A model generated the notes under the pieces. It did no database searches and was not told the DNA's origin. It saw only the letters and a list, made by a program, of their open reading frames with translations. A stretch of 64,000 bases of DNA from Thiogranum sp. (GTDB taxonomy: Bacteria > Pseudomonadota > Gammaproteobacteria > DSM-19610), in assembly GCA_022340245.1 (NCBI GenBank), contig JAJDOI010000016.1:1-64000 (forward strand), given 5' to 3'. This document shows, piece after piece, positions 18,046-26,898 of this stretch; the stretch's first letter is position 1; each line of letters begins with the position of its first letter. The translations under genes were made by a program, and so were the position numbers.

Positions 18046-18798
18046 CTAACCACCGGCCTTGCAAATCGCCAGAAACTCGCCGGCATCCAGCGAGGCGCCG
18101 CCGATCAGGCCACCATCGATATCCGGCATGGCGAACAACTCGGCGGCGTTGGCACCCTTGACGCTGCCGCCATAGAGAATCTGTACCTTGTCGGCAACCG
18201 CCTGGTCGAGACCGGCGAGCTTGCCGCGGATAAAGGCGTGTACGTCCTGCGCCTGCTGCGGGCTGGCCGTCTTGCCGGTACCGATTGCCCAGACCGGCTC
18301 GTAAGCGAGGACACACTCACCGATGGCGCCAATACCTTCCAGCGCGATGACCGCGTCCAGCTGCCGGGCGACCACCTGTTCGGTGACACCCTGCTCGCGT
18401 TCCCCCAGGCTTTCCCCCACGCACAGGATCGGGGTCAGGCCGGTGCGGCGCGCCGCGGCAAACTTGCGTGCGGTGAAATCGTCGTCTTCCGCGTACAGGC
18501 TGCGGCGTTCCGAGTGACCGACGATGGCATAAGTGCAGCCAAATTCCCCAAGCATGGCGCCTGCCACCTCGCCGGTAAAAGCGCCGGTATCCTGGTCACT
18601 GATATCCTGGCTGCCCCAAGCGACCTTGCTGCCGGCCAGCAGCTCGGCAACCAGCGGAATGTAAACAAACGGCGGGCAGACCGCAATGCGGGTGTTGCCG
18701 GCATCGCCTTCACCGGCGGTAATCCCTGAAACGAGTGTTTTAATGCTGTCCAGCGAACCGTTCAGTTTCCAGTTCCCTGCCACCAGTATCTGCCGCAT
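18046..18798 (-). CDS. tpiA: Triosephosphate isomerase
   Basis: Interconverts dihydroxyacetone phosphate and glyceraldehyde 3-phosphate. The 250-aa product starts MRQILVAGNWKLNG with catalytic Lys11; catalytic His is in IVGHSERR and catalytic Glu in AYEPVWAIGTGK; the phosphate-binding loop is GGSVKGANAAEL. The start at 18798 has GGAG seven bases upstream; an ATG two codons earlier overlaps that site and is less likely. It is followed 70 bp later by secG. It normally follows glmM in this group; here 17.6 kb of other genes intervene. Confidence 0.96.
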   Translation of the reverse strand: MRQILVAGNWKLNGSLDSIKTLVSGITAGEGDAGNTRIAVCPPFVYIPLVAELLAGSKVAWGSQDISDQDTGAFTGEVAGAMLGEFGCTYAIVGHSERRSLYAEDDDFTARKFAAARRTGLTPILCVGESLGEREQGVTEQVVARQLDAVIALEGIGAIGECVLAYEPVWAIGTGKTASPQQAQDVHAFIRGKLAGLDQAVADKVQILYGGSVKGANAAELFAMPDIDGGLIGGASLDAGEFLAICKAGG

Positions 18799-18833
18799 GC
18801 CCATCTCCTGCAAGCCCTTGAAAATAGCCGCGT

Positions 18834-18862
18834 AGACTAGCGATCCGGGGCGCAAAAAGCAA
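18834..18862 (-). promoter_or_regulatory. Candidate promoter for tpiA-secG
   Basis: On the minus strand TTGCTT (18862-18857) and TAGTCT (18839-18834) are spaced by 17 bp, about 36 bp upstream of the tpiA start. Hexamer matches are modest. Confidence 0.35.
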
Positions 18863-18913
18863 ATTTTTTAATGCTGCCGCGGGCCCCATTCCCCCTGTTT
18901 ACCGGGGGTTTAG

Positions 18914-18941
18914 TTGACTGATTCCGATACCAATTTATACT
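18914..18941 (+). promoter_or_regulatory. Sigma70-type promoter for the trpD2-like gene
   Basis: TTGACT (18914-18919), 16-bp spacer, TATACT (18936-18941), ending 27 bp before the start codon. Both hexamers match the consensus at five of six positions. It is the best promoter seen by eye in the window. Confidence 0.6.
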
Positions 18942-18968
18942 GCCGGGAGCGAATATCAGGAGACCCTT

Positions 18969-20093
18969 ATGAGCACCCCCGCCGCTTTCGCCGACACTGA
19001 TCTGCAGGCCACCATGCGATCCATCATTCAGCGCATCGCCACCGGCCCGGAACTGTCCAAGGACATTTCCGAGGAAGAAGCGCGTCTTGGCACCGCCGCC
19101 ATCTTCGAAGACAAGGTGGACCCGGTGCGCGCGGCGATCTTTTTTATCGCCCTGCGCATGAAACGCGAAACCGCCGAAGAAAATCGCGGCGTGCTGGATG
19201 CCATCCGCGACTACACCACCTGCGTCACCGCCAACGTCGACGAGGTGGTCGACCTGGCCGACCCCTATGACGGCTACAATCGCACCCTGCCCGCCTCGCC
19301 CTTCCTGCCGGCGCTGCTGGCCGCCTGCGGCGCGCCCACGGTATCCCATGGCCTGGACACGGTGGGCCCGAAATACGGCATCACCCACCGCCATGTGCTG
19401 GCTGCGGCGGGCGTACCCGTGGATCTCTCCACACAGGCTGCGGCCGATCGCCTGTCGAATCCCGAACTGGGCTGGACCTACGTCGACCAGGCGCAGTTCT
19501 GCCCCCGGCTGCACGACCTGGTGAGCCTGCGGCAGAAAATGATCAAACGCCCCGTGCTGACCACCGTCGAAGTCCTCGCCAAGCCCATCAGCGGCCGGCA
19601 GAAGACCCACTTCGTCACCGGCTATGTACACAAGCCCTACCCGCCGGTCTACGCCATGCTGGCGCGTCACGTGGGGTTCGATTCGGCGCTGATCGTGCGC
19701 GGCACCGAAGGCGGGGTGATCCCCTCGCTGCGCCAGGCAGGCAAGTACTTCGCCTACCACGACGGCGGCGAGGAAGTCGGGGTCGACGTCGACCCGGTGA
19801 GTATCGGCATCCGCCAGGAGTTGCGCGCCGTGCCGCTGCCCGACGATCTGCCCGAGGCGGAGCAGAGCGGCGACGACATCGCCCTGACGGTCAACGTCCG
19901 GGCCGCGGCCAAAGCCGCCGCCGATGCCGGCATGGCGGCGCTCGCCGGCGAGAAAGGCGGCGCCTACGATTCACTGGTGTATGCCGGTGCCCTGGTACTG
20001 CACCACCTGCGCAGACAGCCCGATCTCAACAGCGCCGCCGACCAGGTGCGCGCCGTACTGGATTCCGGCGCCGCCGCCGCGCGCGTCAAGTAA
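18969..20093 (+). CDS. TrpD2-like protein (YbiB family, anthranilate phosphoribosyltransferase fold)
   Basis: A 374-aa protein with the glycosyltransferase family 3 layout: an N-terminal helical part (about 10-85) and the larger alpha/beta part. The glycine-rich phosphoribosyl site of true TrpD is altered, here DPYDGYNRTLPASPF and SHGLDTVGPKYGITH. This matches the TrpD2/YbiB group, whose E. coli member binds nucleic acid and lacks TrpD activity. No other trp gene is near. AGGAG precedes the ATG. A Rieske gene follows 13 bp later and is probably cotranscribed. The molecular role is unknown. Confidence 0.75.
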   Translation: MSTPAAFADTDLQATMRSIIQRIATGPELSKDISEEEARLGTAAIFEDKVDPVRAAIFFIALRMKRETAEENRGVLDAIRDYTTCVTANVDEVVDLADPYDGYNRTLPASPFLPALLAACGAPTVSHGLDTVGPKYGITHRHVLAAAGVPVDLSTQAAADRLSNPELGWTYVDQAQFCPRLHDLVSLRQKMIKRPVLTTVEVLAKPISGRQKTHFVTGYVHKPYPPVYAMLARHVGFDSALIVRGTEGGVIPSLRQAGKYFAYHDGGEEVGVDVDPVSIGIRQELRAVPLPDDLPEAEQSGDDIALTVNVRAAAKAAADAGMAALAGEKGGAYDSLVYAGALVLHHLRRQPDLNSAADQVRAVLDSGAAAARVK

Positions 20094-20106
20094 TCGGGAG
20101 ACGCCC

Positions 20107-20421
20107 GTGGACGCACCTTTCGAAGCGGTGGCCGTTGAAGGCGAACTCGCGCCCGGCCAGATGAAAAAAATCCGGCCCGCAGGCCGTCGGCTGTTGCTGT
20201 GCAATGCCGAAGGCGACTACTACGCCGTCGACGAAATGTGCAGCCACGAAGACTATTCGCTGTCGCTGGGCTGTATCCATGGCAGGAAAATCAAGTGCTC
20301 GCTGCACGGCAGCTACTTCGACCTGGCCTCGGGCGAAGCGCTCGTCGAGCCCGCCGATGAACCCATCCGCACCTACCCGGTGAAAATCGACGCCGGGCGG
20401 ATCTGGGTGGATCCCACATAA
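20107..20421 (+). CDS. Rieske-type [2Fe-2S] protein
   Basis: A 104-aa soluble Rieske ferredoxin domain. Cluster ligands are visible: Cys45-x-His47 in CSHED and Cys64-x2-His67 in KCSLHG. It resembles the small ferredoxin subunits of dioxygenases and NirD-like proteins. It starts at GTG 20107 with GGGAG upstream. It is coupled to the TrpD2-like gene; no oxygenase partner is present, so the electron acceptor is unknown. Confidence 0.85.
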   Translation: MDAPFEAVAVEGELAPGQMKKIRPAGRRLLLCNAEGDYYAVDEMCSHEDYSLSLGCIHGRKIKCSLHGSYFDLASGEALVEPADEPIRTYPVKIDAGRIWVDPT

Positions 20422-20449
20422 AAAAACGCCTGCCCCTGGAGGCAGGCGT
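20420..20449 (-). terminator. Rho-independent terminator, minus strand
   Basis: A perfect 9-bp stem ACGCCTGCC/GGCAGGCGT with a 6-nt loop, followed on the minus strand by seven T. It would end transcripts from the decayed PhoX gene. It begins within the stop codon of the Rieske gene and may also stop plus-strand transcripts, but there is no T-run on that side. Confidence 0.8.
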
Positions 20450-20473
20450 CGGTAACACATCTGTCAAGTCCGG

Positions 20474-20917
20474 TTAGAAGAAGCCCGGCCCGACACCGAC
20501 CGGTGCCGTGCCAAAGGTGCTTACTTACCGGCTTTAATCAGCTTCTTCACGAAGTTGGTGTCATCGCTGTCGCTGCAGGTATTTCACCCCGCGACGGTGA
20601 CCATGTTCACCATGCTCATGGTCGTCCCTGACGCATGGCGGCGCAACCACATCCTTGAGGTCGATCAGCCAGGTCGCGTCACCCCGACCGTTGATCTCGT
20701 CGCCGGTGCTGTCGGGGTGCTGGACGTTGATAATGAACTGCGTCGGGTTAACCGGGCTGAAGATCATGCCGGTGTTCTCCGCACCCTTGACCTGCAGGCT
20801 CATGAAGTGGTCCATGGACTCCGCCACGCCGTCACCGTCGCTGTCGCGCAAAAACCAGACATCGCCACCGACATTGTCGGCATTGGGCTTGTCTTCCACG
20901 ACATTGAACCGGTTCAT
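20474..20917 (-). pseudogene. Decayed C-terminal remnant of a PhoX/DUF839-type phosphatase
   Basis: From an ATG at 20917 (AGGAG upstream) the frame reads NRFNVVEDKPNADNVGGD, then FSPVNPTQFIINVQHPDSTGD, typical of the C-terminal part of DUF839/PhoX alkaline phosphatases, and stops at 20561. Just before that stop, another frame continues with TCSDSDDTNFVKKLIKAGK to a stop at 20521, and the first frame then continues with STFGTAPVGVGPGFF to a stop at 20474. Two compensating shifts would restore a plausible protein end. Only about 150 residues of a family usually 500-700 aa long remain. Its terminator (20420-20449) is intact. Sequencing error could explain the shifts but not the missing N-terminal two thirds. 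Intact phoA lies next to it, divergent. Confidence 0.5.
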
Positions 20918-21033
20918 ACCTTCTCCTGAATTCAAGGCTACGAGTAACGGGGTGGTAGTTCCTGTACGCGCATGCGTACGGCCATCCGGCGCCACGCAGG
21001 GTAAGGCGCGCGCTTGACTGTTTGGTGACATCG

Positions 21034-21051
21034 CTGTGATTTTTTCGTTAC
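21034..21051 (+). promoter_or_regulatory. Weak Pho-box-like site upstream of phoA
   Basis: The 18 bases from CTGTGAT to GTTAC match about 10 of 18 positions of the E. coli PHO box, with the AT-rich middle. It is 97-114 bp upstream of phoA, between it and the divergent PhoX remnant. Low confidence. Confidence 0.2.
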
Positions 21052-21147
21052 CTCACAGCGGGCCGGTTTGTTCCGCAAGGCGCCAGGGACTACTATGACG
21101 CGGTTCACCATTGAATCGACGGGGCGCGCACTACAACCGTGAGAAGC

Positions 21148-22749
21148 ATGTCAAACGAAAGGAAATGGGCAGGCGATGCCGCTGCAAAGCCGCGTGGTCC
21201 GGCCTCCGGCAGGCAACTCCCTGGAGCTGCCCTCGCCGTGTGCCTTTGCCTGGTGGCTTCCGCGCCGCTGACGGCCGGCGGCATCAGCGCCGAACAGTGG
21301 TACAGCAACGGCGAGCAGGCCGCGAAACAGGCCATGCAGCTCAAGCCAAATCGTCACAAGGCGCGCAACATTATCCTGTTCATCGGTGATGGCATGGGCG
21401 TGTCCACGGTAACCGCGGCGCGTATCCTGCAAGGCCAGCAACGCGGCGAAAGCGGTGAGGAAAACCTGCTCAGCTTCGAGCACTTCCCTTACCTGGCGCT
21501 GTCGAAAACCTACAACACCAATCAGCAGACGCCGGACTCGGCCGGCACCATGACGGCCATCATGACCGGTGAAAAGACCCTGGCCGGTGTGATAGCCATC
21601 GATAAGACGGCACGGCGCAACGATTGCAAAAGTGCGCGCGGACACGCTTTGCACACCCTGCTGGAACAGGCCGAACAGGCAGGCAGATCCACGGGCATTG
21701 TCACCACCACGCGTCTGACCCACGCCACCCCGGCGGCGACCTATGCGCACAGCCCGGAGCGCGAGTGGGAAGGCGACAGCGAGATGCCGCCCGAGGCCCT
21801 GGCCACGGGCTGCAAGGACATTGCCGCCCAGCTGATCGATTTCCCCTACGGCGACGGGCCCGACGTCGCCATGGGCGGGGGGCGGCGCTATTTCCAGCCA
21901 ACATCGGCCAACGACCCTGAAGCACCGGCAATGCACGGCACCCGCAAGGACGGGCGCGACCTGATCGCCGAATGGCTGGCAAATCGCAAAAACGCGGCCT
22001 ACGTCTGGAACGACGCGCAGCTGGAGGCGCTGGATGTCTCGCACACCGATCACCTGCTGGGGCTGTTCAACGCCTCGCACATGCACTACGAAGCCGACCG
22101 CAGCCAGGACGTGGGCGGCGAGCCCTCGCTCAGCGAAATGACCGCCCGGGCGATCGAGATCCTGCGCAGGAACCGGCGAGGCTATTTCCTCATGGTGGAG
22201 GCCGGGCGTATCGACCACGCCCACCACGCGGGCAATGCCTACCGCGCGCTGACCGACACCATCGAGCTGTCGCGCGCCGTGTCAACCGCGCGCGCCATGA
22301 CCAGCGCCAACGAGACGCTGATTATTGTCACGGCCGACCACAGTCATGCCTTTGCCATGGCGGGCTATGCCACGCGCGGCAACCCCATCCTGGGAAAGGT
22401 GGTCAGCAACGACGCGTTCGGCGAACCGGAAGCCAGGACAAAACTTGCCGAGGACGGCAAGCCATACACGACCCTGGGCTACCTCACGGGCCCTGGTTAC
22501 GCGTTTGACAAGGAGATGGTGCAGAGCAGCAAGCGGCGCAAGCCCGTCGCGGGGCGCGCGCAGGACCTCGGCGACATCGACACCACCGACCGCCGTTTCC
22601 ACCAGCAGTCTCTGGTGCCGCTGAAATCCGAAACCCACAGCGGTGAAGACGTGGCGGTATACGCCGACGGCCCGGGCGCCTACCTGGTGCACGGCGTGAT
22701 GGAGCAGAACGTCATCTACCACATCATGCGCCAGGCAATGGGTTTGTAG
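21148..22749 (+). CDS. phoA: Alkaline phosphatase (PhoA family), exported
   Basis: Releases phosphate from organic phosphomonoesters in the periplasm. 533 aa from the ATG at 21148 (a GTG three codons earlier is possible). A long N-region precedes a signal-peptide core ALAVCLCLVASAPLTAGG. Metal ligand Asp is in NIILFIGDGMG, the nucleophilic Ser is in TPDSAGTMTA (near residue 131), and later metal sites are EAGRIDHAHHAGN and VTADHSHAFAMAGY. It is convergent with the GMC oxidoreductase, with a repeat pair between. Regulation by phosphate is plausible; see the weak site at 21034. Confidence 0.92.
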   Translation: MSNERKWAGDAAAKPRGPASGRQLPGAALAVCLCLVASAPLTAGGISAEQWYSNGEQAAKQAMQLKPNRHKARNIILFIGDGMGVSTVTAARILQGQQRGESGEENLLSFEHFPYLALSKTYNTNQQTPDSAGTMTAIMTGEKTLAGVIAIDKTARRNDCKSARGHALHTLLEQAEQAGRSTGIVTTTRLTHATPAATYAHSPEREWEGDSEMPPEALATGCKDIAAQLIDFPYGDGPDVAMGGGRRYFQPTSANDPEAPAMHGTRKDGRDLIAEWLANRKNAAYVWNDAQLEALDVSHTDHLLGLFNASHMHYEADRSQDVGGEPSLSEMTARAIEILRRNRRGYFLMVEAGRIDHAHHAGNAYRALTDTIELSRAVSTARAMTSANETLIIVTADHSHAFAMAGYATRGNPILGKVVSNDAFGEPEARTKLAEDGKPYTTLGYLTGPGYAFDKEMVQSSKRRKPVAGRAQDLGDIDTTDRRFHQQSLVPLKSETHSGEDVAVYADGPGAYLVHGVMEQNVIYHIMRQAMGL

Positions 22750-22793
22750 AAGACCGAAGGCCGGATTGATCGGCCCGCCGTCCGCTGAATACC

Positions 22794-22933
22794 GTAGGTT
22801 GGGCTGAGCGTAGCGAAGCCCAACGGCGTCGCCGGGTAACCCGGGCACCTGAACCACCCGGGCAACCAGCATCTCTACGCGCCGCGTTTGTGGTGCAGTT
22901 GTGTTGGGCTTCGCTACGCTCAGCCCAACCTAC
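22794..22933. repeat. REP-like palindromic repeat pair, locus 2
   Basis: Unit 1 at 22794-22825 and inverted unit 2 at 22903-22933, 77 bp apart. Each has GTTGGGCT...AGCCCAAC arms, loop with GAGCGTAGCGA, and the outer GTAG/CTAC edge. It lies between the converging 3' ends of phoA and the GMC gene. Confidence 0.9.
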
Positions 22934-22980
22934 CGCTGTCACCGAAAGGCGAAGGATTGATAACCCGTCTGGCAGGAACG

Positions 22981-24660
22981 CTAAAGGCGGGCTTTGATTT
23001 TTTCCGCCACCCGAAAGGCATTCGCATAGATGGTCCAAGTGTAAGGCACGCTGCCGCCGGTGGGCATGAAACTGCCATCGGTGACGTACAGGTTGTCGAC
23101 ATCGTGCGCGCGGCACTCGGCATCCAGTACCGAGGTCGCCGGATCCCGGCCGAAGCGGCAGCCGCCGGCCACCAGGTTCTGCGGTGGCGAACCGCTGATA
23201 CCCGAACGGATATTCTTCGCGCCCATCTTTGCCAGCACCGGTTTGACGCGCTGATCGATGTAGCGGCCCACCTTCAGATCGTGCTGGTGGTAGCCGATGC
23301 GTACCCGGGCCACGGGCGTGCCCCACTGGTCGCGCACGCTGTCATCCAGACCGACGAAACAGTTGTCCGTGGGCAGCCAGTCGCAGAAGATTTCGTAACG
23401 CAGATACTGCGCCGAGGTGAAGACCGACTTCAGACGCTGTTGCAGCGGTCGGCCCCACACCAGCCGGTCGTCGTCGCCCCACTTCCCGGACATCGCCCGG
23501 CCGATAGGGTTGGGATGGCTCAACAGGAAATCCACCGTACCGCCCTTGGCGCGCCCGCCGAAGGTCGTGTCGTCGATGGTGTACCACTCCTGCAGACCGC
23601 GGTTGACGAAGGGTCCGCGCGTCTTCAGCCCGTCGGCCAGCTTGCCGTCCAGATCGGCATAGATGAAATCGCCTGTGCCCGAGCCGCCCGCCGAGAACAA
23701 CAGGTTGCGGCCGACCTGCCCGTGGCGGTTGCCCAGTCCGTGCGGATGCTTCGGCCCGATCGAGCCCAACAGCAACCGGCTGCTTTCGATCGCCTGGCAG
23801 GCGACGACGAAAATTTTCGCTGTCACCGTCTGCGGTTTATCGTCGGCATCGAAATACTCCGCCGCGACCACCTTGCCCGTGGCGTCGCTTGCCAGCCTGT
23901 ACACCTTGGCGTGCGGGCGGATGTCACAGTGGCCGGTGCGCACCGCTCGGTCCAACAACGCCGCACGCGCACTGCCCTTGGCGCCCGAAGAACAGCCATA
24001 GCTGCCGCAATATCCGGAATACTCGCAACTGCGGCGCTGGTCTTTGGCTTGCGACAGTATGGCGCGCGGCGTCGGCAACGGATGCAGCCCTAGTGTGGTG
24101 CAGGCCGTATCGATATGAGTGGAGATGGGGTGCTCGCGCGTGGGAGGGTAAGGAAAATCCGCCGTCGAGCGCCGATCCGCAAAGGGGTGCTCCACAACCC
24201 GCCCGGAGATGCCCACCTCGGTTTCCGCCAGGGTGTAATAGGGTTCCAGGTCATCGTAACTGATCGGCCAGTCAGCGACGTTCGCGCCGTCAATCGGTCC
24301 GAACTCCGAGCGCAGGCGAAAGTCTACGGGCTTGAGGCGGTAGAAAAAACCGCTCATGAAGTTCGACGAGCCACCCACGCAGTTGCCGTTCCAGAAATCC
24401 CAGCCGGAATCCGACGTGGCCTCACCGACCCAGTCGCCGTCGGCATCCAGATCCTCGATCACGTGCTGTTCATCGGCAAGCTTCGGCGTATACACACTGC
24501 GCCGGCAACAGGCCAGCTCGTCCTTGAAGAAGTCCCGCTCCGTAAACCACGGCCCCTTCTCCAGCACCAGCACCGAGTACCCCGCAGCCGCGAGCATCCA
24601 GGCCACCGGCCCGCCACCCGCGCCACTGCCTATCACACAAACATCAAAGTCCCTCGCCAT
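22981..24660 (-). CDS. GMC-family FAD-dependent oxidoreductase
   Basis: A 559-aa flavoprotein likely to oxidise an alcohol or sugar. It begins with the FAD-binding motif VIGSGAGGGPVAWMLAAAGY (residues 9-28), has the GMC segment NCVGGSSNFMSGF near residue 95, and ends with CRFGRDPATSVLD and NLYVTDGSFMPTGGSVPYTW. The C-terminal catalytic region departs from the common HQMGT form (it reads NLVAGGCRFG), as in gluconate/2-ketogluconate dehydrogenase large subunits. There is no signal peptide; the partner encoded 2 bp upstream has a twin-arginine signal, so export as a complex is likely. No cytochrome c subunit gene follows. Confidence 0.88.
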   Translation of the reverse strand: MARDFDVCVIGSGAGGGPVAWMLAAAGYSVLVLEKGPWFTERDFFKDELACCRRSVYTPKLADEQHVIEDLDADGDWVGEATSDSGWDFWNGNCVGGSSNFMSGFFYRLKPVDFRLRSEFGPIDGANVADWPISYDDLEPYYTLAETEVGISGRVVEHPFADRRSTADFPYPPTREHPISTHIDTACTTLGLHPLPTPRAILSQAKDQRRSCEYSGYCGSYGCSSGAKGSARAALLDRAVRTGHCDIRPHAKVYRLASDATGKVVAAEYFDADDKPQTVTAKIFVVACQAIESSRLLLGSIGPKHPHGLGNRHGQVGRNLLFSAGGSGTGDFIYADLDGKLADGLKTRGPFVNRGLQEWYTIDDTTFGGRAKGGTVDFLLSHPNPIGRAMSGKWGDDDRLVWGRPLQQRLKSVFTSAQYLRYEIFCDWLPTDNCFVGLDDSVRDQWGTPVARVRIGYHQHDLKVGRYIDQRVKPVLAKMGAKNIRSGISGSPPQNLVAGGCRFGRDPATSVLDAECRAHDVDNLYVTDGSFMPTGGSVPYTWTIYANAFRVAEKIKARL

Positions 24661-24662
24661 GT

Positions 24663-25271
24663 TCAGGTGGCCTTGCGGTGAAACGTCACGCGTTCACCGA
24701 GTCGGTACCAGGTCTTGTTCGGCGGCGGCGTCGGATACCCCGGCTGGTGCTCCAGCCACTGCCAACCGATCCCCTGCGGATTCCCGCCATAGACCGGATC
24801 CGCGAGCAAGGCCTCGAGCAGATACGTCAGCAGCAGCGACAACCAGTTGCGTCCCGCCCTGCTGTCCTCGATCCGGCGCAACACAATGTCACGCTGCTGT
24901 TCATCGAGCCCCGCAAACGGCCGCTGGTACTTGTCCTGTGTCAAGTCGTTCAACCAGCCGACACCGTTAACGATAAAGGTCCTGTCCTCACCGTCTGCAT
25001 CGGGATTTTCAATCGCATTGTGCAGGTAACGCAGCGCACCGATATCAACCGCGCCCGGCGCATCGGTGGCGGCGGGAAACAGGTGCTGCTGGACGGCGTT
25101 GAGCGTCATCCACGGATCTGCTGCGGACCAGGCACCAGTGTCCGGCGATTCACTCGCTGCCTCACGCAATGCCGCGAGCGCGGAGGCCGGGTAGACGGCC
25201 ATCAAGGCACCCAGACACGTCAGACGGTTCAGGAAAGTACGGCGGCCGATAGCGTCTTCGCGATCGCTCAT
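24663..25271 (-). CDS. Gluconate 2-dehydrogenase subunit 3-like protein with Tat signal
   Basis: A 202-aa small subunit of the Gluconate_2-dh3 family. The twin-arginine motif GRRTFLNRL (residues 8-16) precedes a hydrophobic stretch ending SALAA. The rest contains the family pattern DIGALRYLHNAIENP and PVYGGNPQGIGWQWLEHQPGYP. It starts at ATG 25271 with AGGA upstream; a frame extension to 25325 lacks support. In this family the small subunit carries the larger GMC flavoprotein through the Tat system, which fits the signal-less GMC gene just downstream. The electron acceptor is not evident from the window. Confidence 0.85.
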   Translation of the reverse strand: MSDREDAIGRRTFLNRLTCLGALMAVYPASALAALREAASESPDTGAWSAADPWMTLNAVQQHLFPAATDAPGAVDIGALRYLHNAIENPDADGEDRTFIVNGVGWLNDLTQDKYQRPFAGLDEQQRDIVLRRIEDSRAGRNWLSLLLTYLLEALLADPVYGGNPQGIGWQWLEHQPGYPTPPPNKTWYRLGERVTFHRKAT

Positions 25272-25749
25272 GGCGATTTTCCTGTCTCTCCGAACTCGGA
25301 AAACTTCATTGCAGCAGTATCGCACCTGGTTTGCAACATTGCCGCCACCCTGTCCTGCGACAGTCCACCCCTACGCCGGCCGGGGTCGCGACCAGGGAAA
25401 TCGCCATCCGGCCCGCTAAGCCGACCATTGCCGGCGAATAGGCAAGGCGCCATACCCGGCATGCCGTCACCAGACGGGTCATCCATGTCCCGACGGGGGG
25501 TATGCCCTGCCCGCTGACGAGCGACCGGAAGTTACAGTGGCGCAACGCACGGCTTGCCATGATGTCGATGGTTCTCACGCTCCGGAAAAAACCCGCGACA
25601 GATTTATCTTTTCCCCGGGTACAGATCCGGGTGATAGAATGACACGTGACCCCGCGGTCCCTCAAAGGCCCGGAACTAGCGAAACCGGTGGCAGACTAAA
25701 TCCATCGGGGGCTGTACACCGGTACCATCGCGTCGTGCAAGGATACTCG
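25272..25749. other. Intergenic region, divergent, 478 bp
   Basis: Between the Tat-signal gene and the RND adaptor gene. No convincing gene, RNA or repeat was recognised. A TAGAAT near 25635 could be a -10 for the efflux genes, but it lacks a good -35. Confidence 0.45.
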
Positions 25750-26886
25750 ATGAAACAACAATACCTGCGTCCGGCACTACTCGGGGCAAGCCTTCTGCTG
25801 GCCGCCTGCAACGAGGCGACGCCCCAGAATCCCGGTATCCCGCCGCCTCCCGAAGTTGCCGTTATTGAAGTCCACCCACAATCCGTGCCGCTGAACCGCG
25901 AACTTGTCGGTCGCCTGGCGCCAACGCGGGTGGCGCAGGTACGGGCGCGGGTGGCGGGGATCATCCTCAAACGCGTTTACACGGAAGGCACCGACGTCAG
26001 GCAAGGTGATGTCCTGTACCTGATAGACCCTGCGCCCCTGAAAACGGCCCTGCACGCGCAGGAGGCCGCGCTCGCCAAGGCCCGGGCCGATGCGGTCAAT
26101 GCGGCGGCGACCGCCAAGCGCTATCGCGAACTGGCGACAAAAAAGCTGCTGGCGACGCAGGATCTGGATACCGCCCTGGCCACCGAACGCAGTACCGCGG
26201 CGGCGGTCAAGCAGGCACAGGCCGATGTGGAAAGCGCGCGCCTGGATCTGGGCTATGCCACCGTCACCGCCCCCATCGCCGGGCGGGCCGGCCGGGCGCT
26301 GGTCACCGAAGGCGCCCTCGTGGGGCAGGGCGAAGCGACGCAGCTCACCACCATCGAGCAGATCGATCCGATTTATGTGAACTTCAGCCAGTCGGTGTCC
26401 GAGCTGGGGCAATTGCGCAGTAACACGAGCAGCGACCACCCGGCGCAAGTGGATGTATCGCTGCCGGATGGCTCGCCGTATTCGCAGCCCGGTACGCTGG
26501 ATTTTTCCGATCTCGCTGTCGATCCCCTCACGGGCACCGTGTCATTGCGCGCGGTACTGCCCAATACCGAACGCACCCTGCTGCCGGGTATGTTCGTCAA
26601 CATCAAACTGACCACCGGCGTGCTCGACCACGCCTTCGTGCTACCGCAGGCCGCAGTGGCACGCGATGCCCAGGGCGCCTACGTCCTGGTTGTCGGTGCA
26701 GAGGGCAAGGTGGCGCAGCGGCGCATCGAAATTCACGGCATGACCCGTTCGCAGTGGATCGCCAAGGGCGCTCTGAACGACGGTGACAGGGTGATCGTGG
26801 AAGGACTGCAGAAGGTCCAGCCGGGCGCCGCTGCCAAGGCAGTGCCCGCGGGTGCGCCGGCCGGCGATCGCACGGCCAAACTCTGA
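25750..26886 (+). CDS. RND efflux periplasmic adaptor lipoprotein (AcrA/MexA family)
   Basis: Links the inner-membrane pump to an outer-membrane channel. The 378-aa product has a lipoprotein signal with lipobox LLAAC (Cys20), a barrel-sandwich half starting VRARVAGIILKRVYTEGTDV, an alpha-helical hairpin rich in Ala/Lys/Arg (about 97-165), the second lipoyl half TVTAPIAGRAGRA, and a beta-barrel end. AAGGA precedes the ATG at 25750. The permease follows after 12 bp. No TolC-type gene is adjacent, so a shared outer-membrane factor must serve it. Confidence 0.92.
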   Translation: MKQQYLRPALLGASLLLAACNEATPQNPGIPPPPEVAVIEVHPQSVPLNRELVGRLAPTRVAQVRARVAGIILKRVYTEGTDVRQGDVLYLIDPAPLKTALHAQEAALAKARADAVNAAATAKRYRELATKKLLATQDLDTALATERSTAAAVKQAQADVESARLDLGYATVTAPIAGRAGRALVTEGALVGQGEATQLTTIEQIDPIYVNFSQSVSELGQLRSNTSSDHPAQVDVSLPDGSPYSQPGTLDFSDLAVDPLTGTVSLRAVLPNTERTLLPGMFVNIKLTTGVLDHAFVLPQAAVARDAQGAYVLVVGAEGKVAQRRIEIHGMTRSQWIAKGALNDGDRVIVEGLQKVQPGAAAKAVPAGAPAGDRTAKL

Positions 26887-26898
26887 GGCGCCGCGGCG

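Noticed and set aside
18969-20093. True anthranilate phosphoribosyltransferase (trpD)
   Set aside because: The phosphoribosyl-binding motif is altered and no trp neighbour exists; the TrpD2/YbiB group fits better.
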